Below, in pieces: positions 60,799 to 64,000 of a DNA stretch of 64,000 bases. Source of the DNA: Gammaproteobacteria bacterium (lineage in GTDB: Bacteria; Pseudomonadota; Gammaproteobacteria; Xanthomonadales; Marinicellaceae). Each line of letters opens with the position of its first letter. Position 1 is the stretch's first letter. The stretch lies in the NCBI GenBank assembly GCA_030430025.1, contig JAUIGR010000007.1, positions 1 through 64,000 of the forward strand, given 5' to 3'. A program made the translations under genes and the position numbers. A model generated the notes under the pieces. The model was given only the letters and a program-made list of their open reading frames with translations, did no database searches and was not told the DNA's origin.

Positions 60799-63700
60799 AT
60801 GAAATATTTGAAGAAAGCAAAATGGGTAGCTGCGATTGCTTTGGCAGTGTTGTTACCTGTAGGAGTTGCCCTGGCACAAGAAACGGCATCTTCGATCAAC
60901 GGTACCATTGTTGATTCTGAAGGTAATGCATTAGCTGATGCCACGGTGGTTGTAACACATGAGCCCACTGGCCAAAAGAAAACACTGACGACCAATGAGT
61001 CAGGTCGTTATTCTGCTCGTGGTTTACGTGTAGGTGGCCCCTATACCATCGAGGTTTCCCGTAATGGTTATGCTGAAGCTGAAGAAAATGACATCTACAT
61101 CAAATTGGGTGAAGACCGAGCGATTGATGCAGTGCTAGTTGAAGACGCTATTGCTTTGGATACTGTGAAAGCTGTGGGTGTGGCCGCACAATCACAAACT
61201 TTCAATCCAGATAATATGGGATCGGGTTCCAGTATATCACAGGAGTTGATCACTAATTTGCCAACTGTAGACCGTGATATTCAAGACTATGTTCGCTTGG
61301 ACTCTCGCGTGAATTTGAGAGATTTTGGTCGTGGCATTTCAGTTTCTGGTGTCAATAACCGCTTCAATAACATTTCTATTGATGGTGTCAGCATTGGAGA
61401 TCCGTTTGGTTTGGAGGCTGGTGGTTCACCTGGTTTATCTCAACCTTTCTCATTGGATACGATCGAAGAGCTCAATATCCAGCTATCTCCTTATGATGTC
61501 ACTTTATCTAACTTTACAGGTGCTAACATCAATGCAATCACCAAGTCTGGAACTAATGATTTCTCAGGACGAGTGGCTGGTTATTTTTCCAATGAAGACT
61601 TACAGAAGGATGATAGCAGCGATTTTACACGTGAAGTTTATTCAGTGTCTATGGGTGGTCCGATTATAAAAGATAAACTATTTTTCTTTTTGGCTTATGA
61701 GAAAGAAGAGCAAACATCTTTAGCGCCATTTACAGGTGTTTCAGATGCGTCTATTCAAGCTGTGGCTGATGTGGCTCGCAATGTGTGGGGGTTTGAGCCC
61801 GGAACTTCTGATGCCCCTTCTGATGCGGTAACAACAGAAGAGTCAGTGGTTCTCAAGTTGGATTGGAATATCAATGATTACCACCGGGCTTCGTTTAAAT
61901 ACCAAAATAATGAAGACAGTCAGCCGAGTTATGAGGAGATCAGTAACAGCAATGCATCTTTGAGTTCTCATTGGTATACTAATGATTTTGAAAATGAATC
62001 CTTTAACATCAACTTTTACAGTGATTGGACTACTAATTTTTCTACCGAATTCCGTTATTCGACTTCAGAGTTTGATAAAAATCCAACTAATTTCGCTGAG
62101 TTACCCGAAATTGGTGTACGAGTGGATGACGGTACCGTTTGGATTGGCACAGAACAAAATCGACATGCAAATAGCCTAAACACCAAGACTGACAGCTTGT
62201 ATTTGGCAGGTGATTGGTTTTTGGATGAACATCAATTGACCTTTGGTTTCGACTATAAGGATGAAGAAATTTTCAACCAATATATTCGACGAGCCTTTGG
62301 TACTTATTTCTTTCAAAGTGTTGATGATTTTGCCAGTGGTAACCACTCAGATTATCGATTAGCCATCGGCTCAGATCCTAATAATCCTTACCCATCAGCC
62401 GATTGGTCTTGGTCAAATTTAGGTTTATTTGTTCAGGATAATTGGACTGTTAATGACCGCTTGACTTTGCAGTATGGCTTTCGTTATGACAAACCTGATG
62501 TTGATAATAAACCAAGATTCAACCAAGAATTTACTGATACATTTGGTTTGCCTAACAACAGTGTAGTTGACAATGGTACATTCCAGCCAAGGTTTGGTTT
62601 CAATTATGACATGTCTGACGATTTATATATGCAGTTACGTGGTGGCGTTGGCTTGTTCACAGGAGGTACTCCTAAGGTTTGGCTTTCTAATTCTTACTCT
62701 CAAACAGGAGGAGATATTATTTCTTACCGGAGTGGTGGTGCAGATGAAGATGGTGTTTTATTCACTCCAGATCCGTTTAATCAACCTATTTTGGTAGGTA
62801 ATGCAAGTCAGGAGATCAGTGTTTTAGATCCTGATTTCGATATTCCAACAGTGATAAAGTCTAATATTGCTTTGGATTTTGAGTTGCCATGGTATGGGTT
62901 GGTTGCTTCAACCGAGTTAGAATATATTAAAAATCGTGATGCCATTTTTTATCAGAATCTTAATATTGGTGAGCCGACAGCAATTTTGCCTGATGGCCGT
63001 CCAAGTTATTACCAAGACCCCTACAATTTGGATGGAGATACTGCCGGAGCAATTAGTGGTTTTGGTGACATCATTTATTTGACCAACACCAGCAAAGGTG
63101 ACACTAAGCGAGCTACAGTTAGTTTGGAATTACCTCAAACAGAACATTGGTATGCCAAAGCGTCTTACACCTTCACTGATTCAAGTGAAGTAAGCCCAGG
63201 CTCATCAAGCACTGCTTATTCTAACTGGTCTTATGACCCAAATATTGACCCTAATGATGCTACTGTTTTCACTTCAACATATGAGATTGAAAATGCGTTT
63301 ACGATGGTTGTTAATTACCAAAATATGTTTTTTGGTGATACCATCACTAATATTGGTTTAGTTTGGGAGTCACGTGATGGCGAACCGTATTCGTTGACTT
63401 ACGGTAATGATGTGAACGGTGATGGAGCATTTTCAGGTAATGATTTGCTGTATGTTCCTTTACCAGATGAATATGTTTTGACAGACCCTAGTTTATCAGG
63501 TGAGTTTGAAGATTATTTGCAATCATCTGGTTTGGCACAGTACAGAGGCAGAATTGCACCTAGAAATGCATTTAAAGCGCCTCGAATTAACCAATTTGAT
63601 ATCAATGTGTCTCAAGAGTTACCCGCCTGGGGTCCTGTAAGGGCTACTTTATTCTTTAATATCAAAAATTTAGGAAATATGATAAACAAGGATTGGGGGC

Positions 63701-63861
63701 AAGTTTACACAGGCTTCTACCGTGGTGAAAATGGATGGGATTTAGATCATATTGAAACAGATGGTACACAGGTTATCGACTTCAGTGGCCCTCACTCCTT
63801 GAGTTTGGGAAGATTGGCATCTCAATGGCGTGCTCAATTAGGTTTCCGTTTGGACTGGTAA
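60799..63861 (+). CDS. Oar-like TonB-dependent receptor with carboxypeptidase-regulatory domain
   Basis: A 1020-residue outer-membrane protein. The signal peptide ends VALA at about residue 26. Residues 33-115 are a carboxypeptidase-regulatory-like sandwich (SSINGTIVDSEGNALADATVVV). The plug is around 150-260 with RDIQDYVRLDSRVNLRDFG and INAITKSGTNDFSGRVAGYF, the latter typical of Oar/TonB receptors of this class. The barrel ends in the aromatic FRLDW. The ribosome site AGGTAAGG is upstream. It is transcribed alone, with the terminator at 63886. Relatives in this class have been tied to protein uptake and secretion; the substrate here is unknown. Confidence 0.9.
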   Translation: MKYLKKAKWVAAIALAVLLPVGVALAQETASSINGTIVDSEGNALADATVVVTHEPTGQKKTLTTNESGRYSARGLRVGGPYTIEVSRNGYAEAEENDIYIKLGEDRAIDAVLVEDAIALDTVKAVGVAAQSQTFNPDNMGSGSSISQELITNLPTVDRDIQDYVRLDSRVNLRDFGRGISVSGVNNRFNNISIDGVSIGDPFGLEAGGSPGLSQPFSLDTIEELNIQLSPYDVTLSNFTGANINAITKSGTNDFSGRVAGYFSNEDLQKDDSSDFTREVYSVSMGGPIIKDKLFFFLAYEKEEQTSLAPFTGVSDASIQAVADVARNVWGFEPGTSDAPSDAVTTEESVVLKLDWNINDYHRASFKYQNNEDSQPSYEEISNSNASLSSHWYTNDFENESFNINFYSDWTTNFSTEFRYSTSEFDKNPTNFAELPEIGVRVDDGTVWIGTEQNRHANSLNTKTDSLYLAGDWFLDEHQLTFGFDYKDEEIFNQYIRRAFGTYFFQSVDDFASGNHSDYRLAIGSDPNNPYPSADWSWSNLGLFVQDNWTVNDRLTLQYGFRYDKPDVDNKPRFNQEFTDTFGLPNNSVVDNGTFQPRFGFNYDMSDDLYMQLRGGVGLFTGGTPKVWLSNSYSQTGGDIISYRSGGADEDGVLFTPDPFNQPILVGNASQEISVLDPDFDIPTVIKSNIALDFELPWYGLVASTELEYIKNRDAIFYQNLNIGEPTAILPDGRPSYYQDPYNLDGDTAGAISGFGDIIYLTNTSKGDTKRATVSLELPQTEHWYAKASYTFTDSSEVSPGSSSTAYSNWSYDPNIDPNDATVFTSTYEIENAFTMVVNYQNMFFGDTITNIGLVWESRDGEPYSLTYGNDVNGDGAFSGNDLLYVPLPDEYVLTDPSLSGEFEDYLQSSGLAQYRGRIAPRNAFKAPRINQFDINVSQELPAWGPVRATLFFNIKNLGNMINKDWGQVYTGFYRGENGWDLDHIETDGTQVIDFSGPHSLSLGRLASQWRAQLGFRLDW

Positions 63862-63885
63862 TTTGAGTTGATATAAGTTTGTGTT

Positions 63886-63913
63886 AAAAGGCGGTCTTTG
63901 GGCCGCCTTTTTT
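63886..63913 (+). terminator. Intrinsic terminator after the Oar-like receptor gene
   Basis: AAAAGGCGG (63886-63894) and CCGCCTTTT (63903-63911) form a perfect 9-bp stem around 8 bases, running into a T-run. No gene was seen after it to the window end. Confidence 0.92.
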
Positions 63914-64000
63914 ATGTAAAGCCAGATTTGCATGTTAGTCTACTGCCCGATAAGCCGATTGTTTTGAGTAGATGTAGTTGATGAATGGGTTGAAAGGTTT

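Noticed and set aside
1-64000. CRISPR arrays, tRNA and rRNA genes
   Set aside because: No regularly spaced short direct repeats and no tRNA or rRNA-like conserved segments were seen on reading. A dedicated scan could still find a tRNA I missed.

Overview
The window reads as chromosomal DNA of an AT-rich, aerobic, probably marine gammaproteobacterium. The evidence is a TtpC-type TonB system, a PilS/PilR-like pair, a TyrR-like regulator, a fused MFS-PlsC acyltransferase, the kynurenine pathway and three secreted proteins that share a C-terminal SD-[LI]-I-F-x-D-x-F-E end. That end and the overall gene content resemble Marinicella-like or Xanthomonadales-related bacteria, but this placement is an inference from style and not from a marker gene. 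No rRNA, tRNA, CRISPR array or intact insertion sequence was found.

Layout. 1-1812: the right end of a structured repeat (family A), then an autoregulated BlaI/BlaR1-type pair. 1967-5894: a BNR lipoprotein diverges from the MFS-PlsC protein. 6295-11618: a tight four-gene run of a TyrR-like regulator with a TyrR box just before its start codon, ATP sulfurylase/APS kinase, a 5'-3' exonuclease and a PilR-like regulator. 11615-14023: a patchwork of two repeat families, a transposase remnant, two unknown secreted or anchored proteins and repeat debris. 14024-17139: HNH nuclease, nucleoside transporter and ApbE. 17140-18682: a full-length family A element, unidentified debris and a truncated beta-helix gene. 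18683-24133: a VPS10/BNR secreted protein with a LolA-like partner, then a class C beta-lactamase-fold hydrolase whose C-terminal domain is decaying.

24130-34655 is a long minus-strand run: pyrF, RND adaptor and pump, M14 peptidase, kynureninase and kynurenine monooxygenase. 34743-38385 (+): a DegP/DegQ-type protease with a terminator, a DUF4287/DUF5655 protein and an AbgT transporter. 38442-40178 (-): three exported proteins that may form a wall-remodelling module. 40374-41675 (+): a P-domain secreted protein. 41872-49963 (-): a complete TonB energy-transduction and receptor operon (DUF3450, TtpC, ExbB, ExbD, TonB, TPR, receptor), divergent from a secreted beta-helix protein, with a candidate Pho box between them. 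52211-54304: PAP2 phosphatase, glycosyltransferase and nitroreductase. 54734-57590: three-subunit proton-translocating transhydrogenase. 57632-60500 (-): PhoD-like phosphatase followed by a PilS-like kinase. 60799-63861: an Oar-like TonB-dependent receptor with a strong terminator.

Main themes are outer-membrane import and secretion, envelope quality control, and small non-autonomous structured repeats scattered between genes. The strongest leads for new biology are the shared C-terminal tag, the multi-hairpin family A element, a BlaR1-type receptor carrying an STN-like domain instead of a penicillin sensor, and two NtrC-family regulators that have both lost ATPase and sigma-54 motifs.
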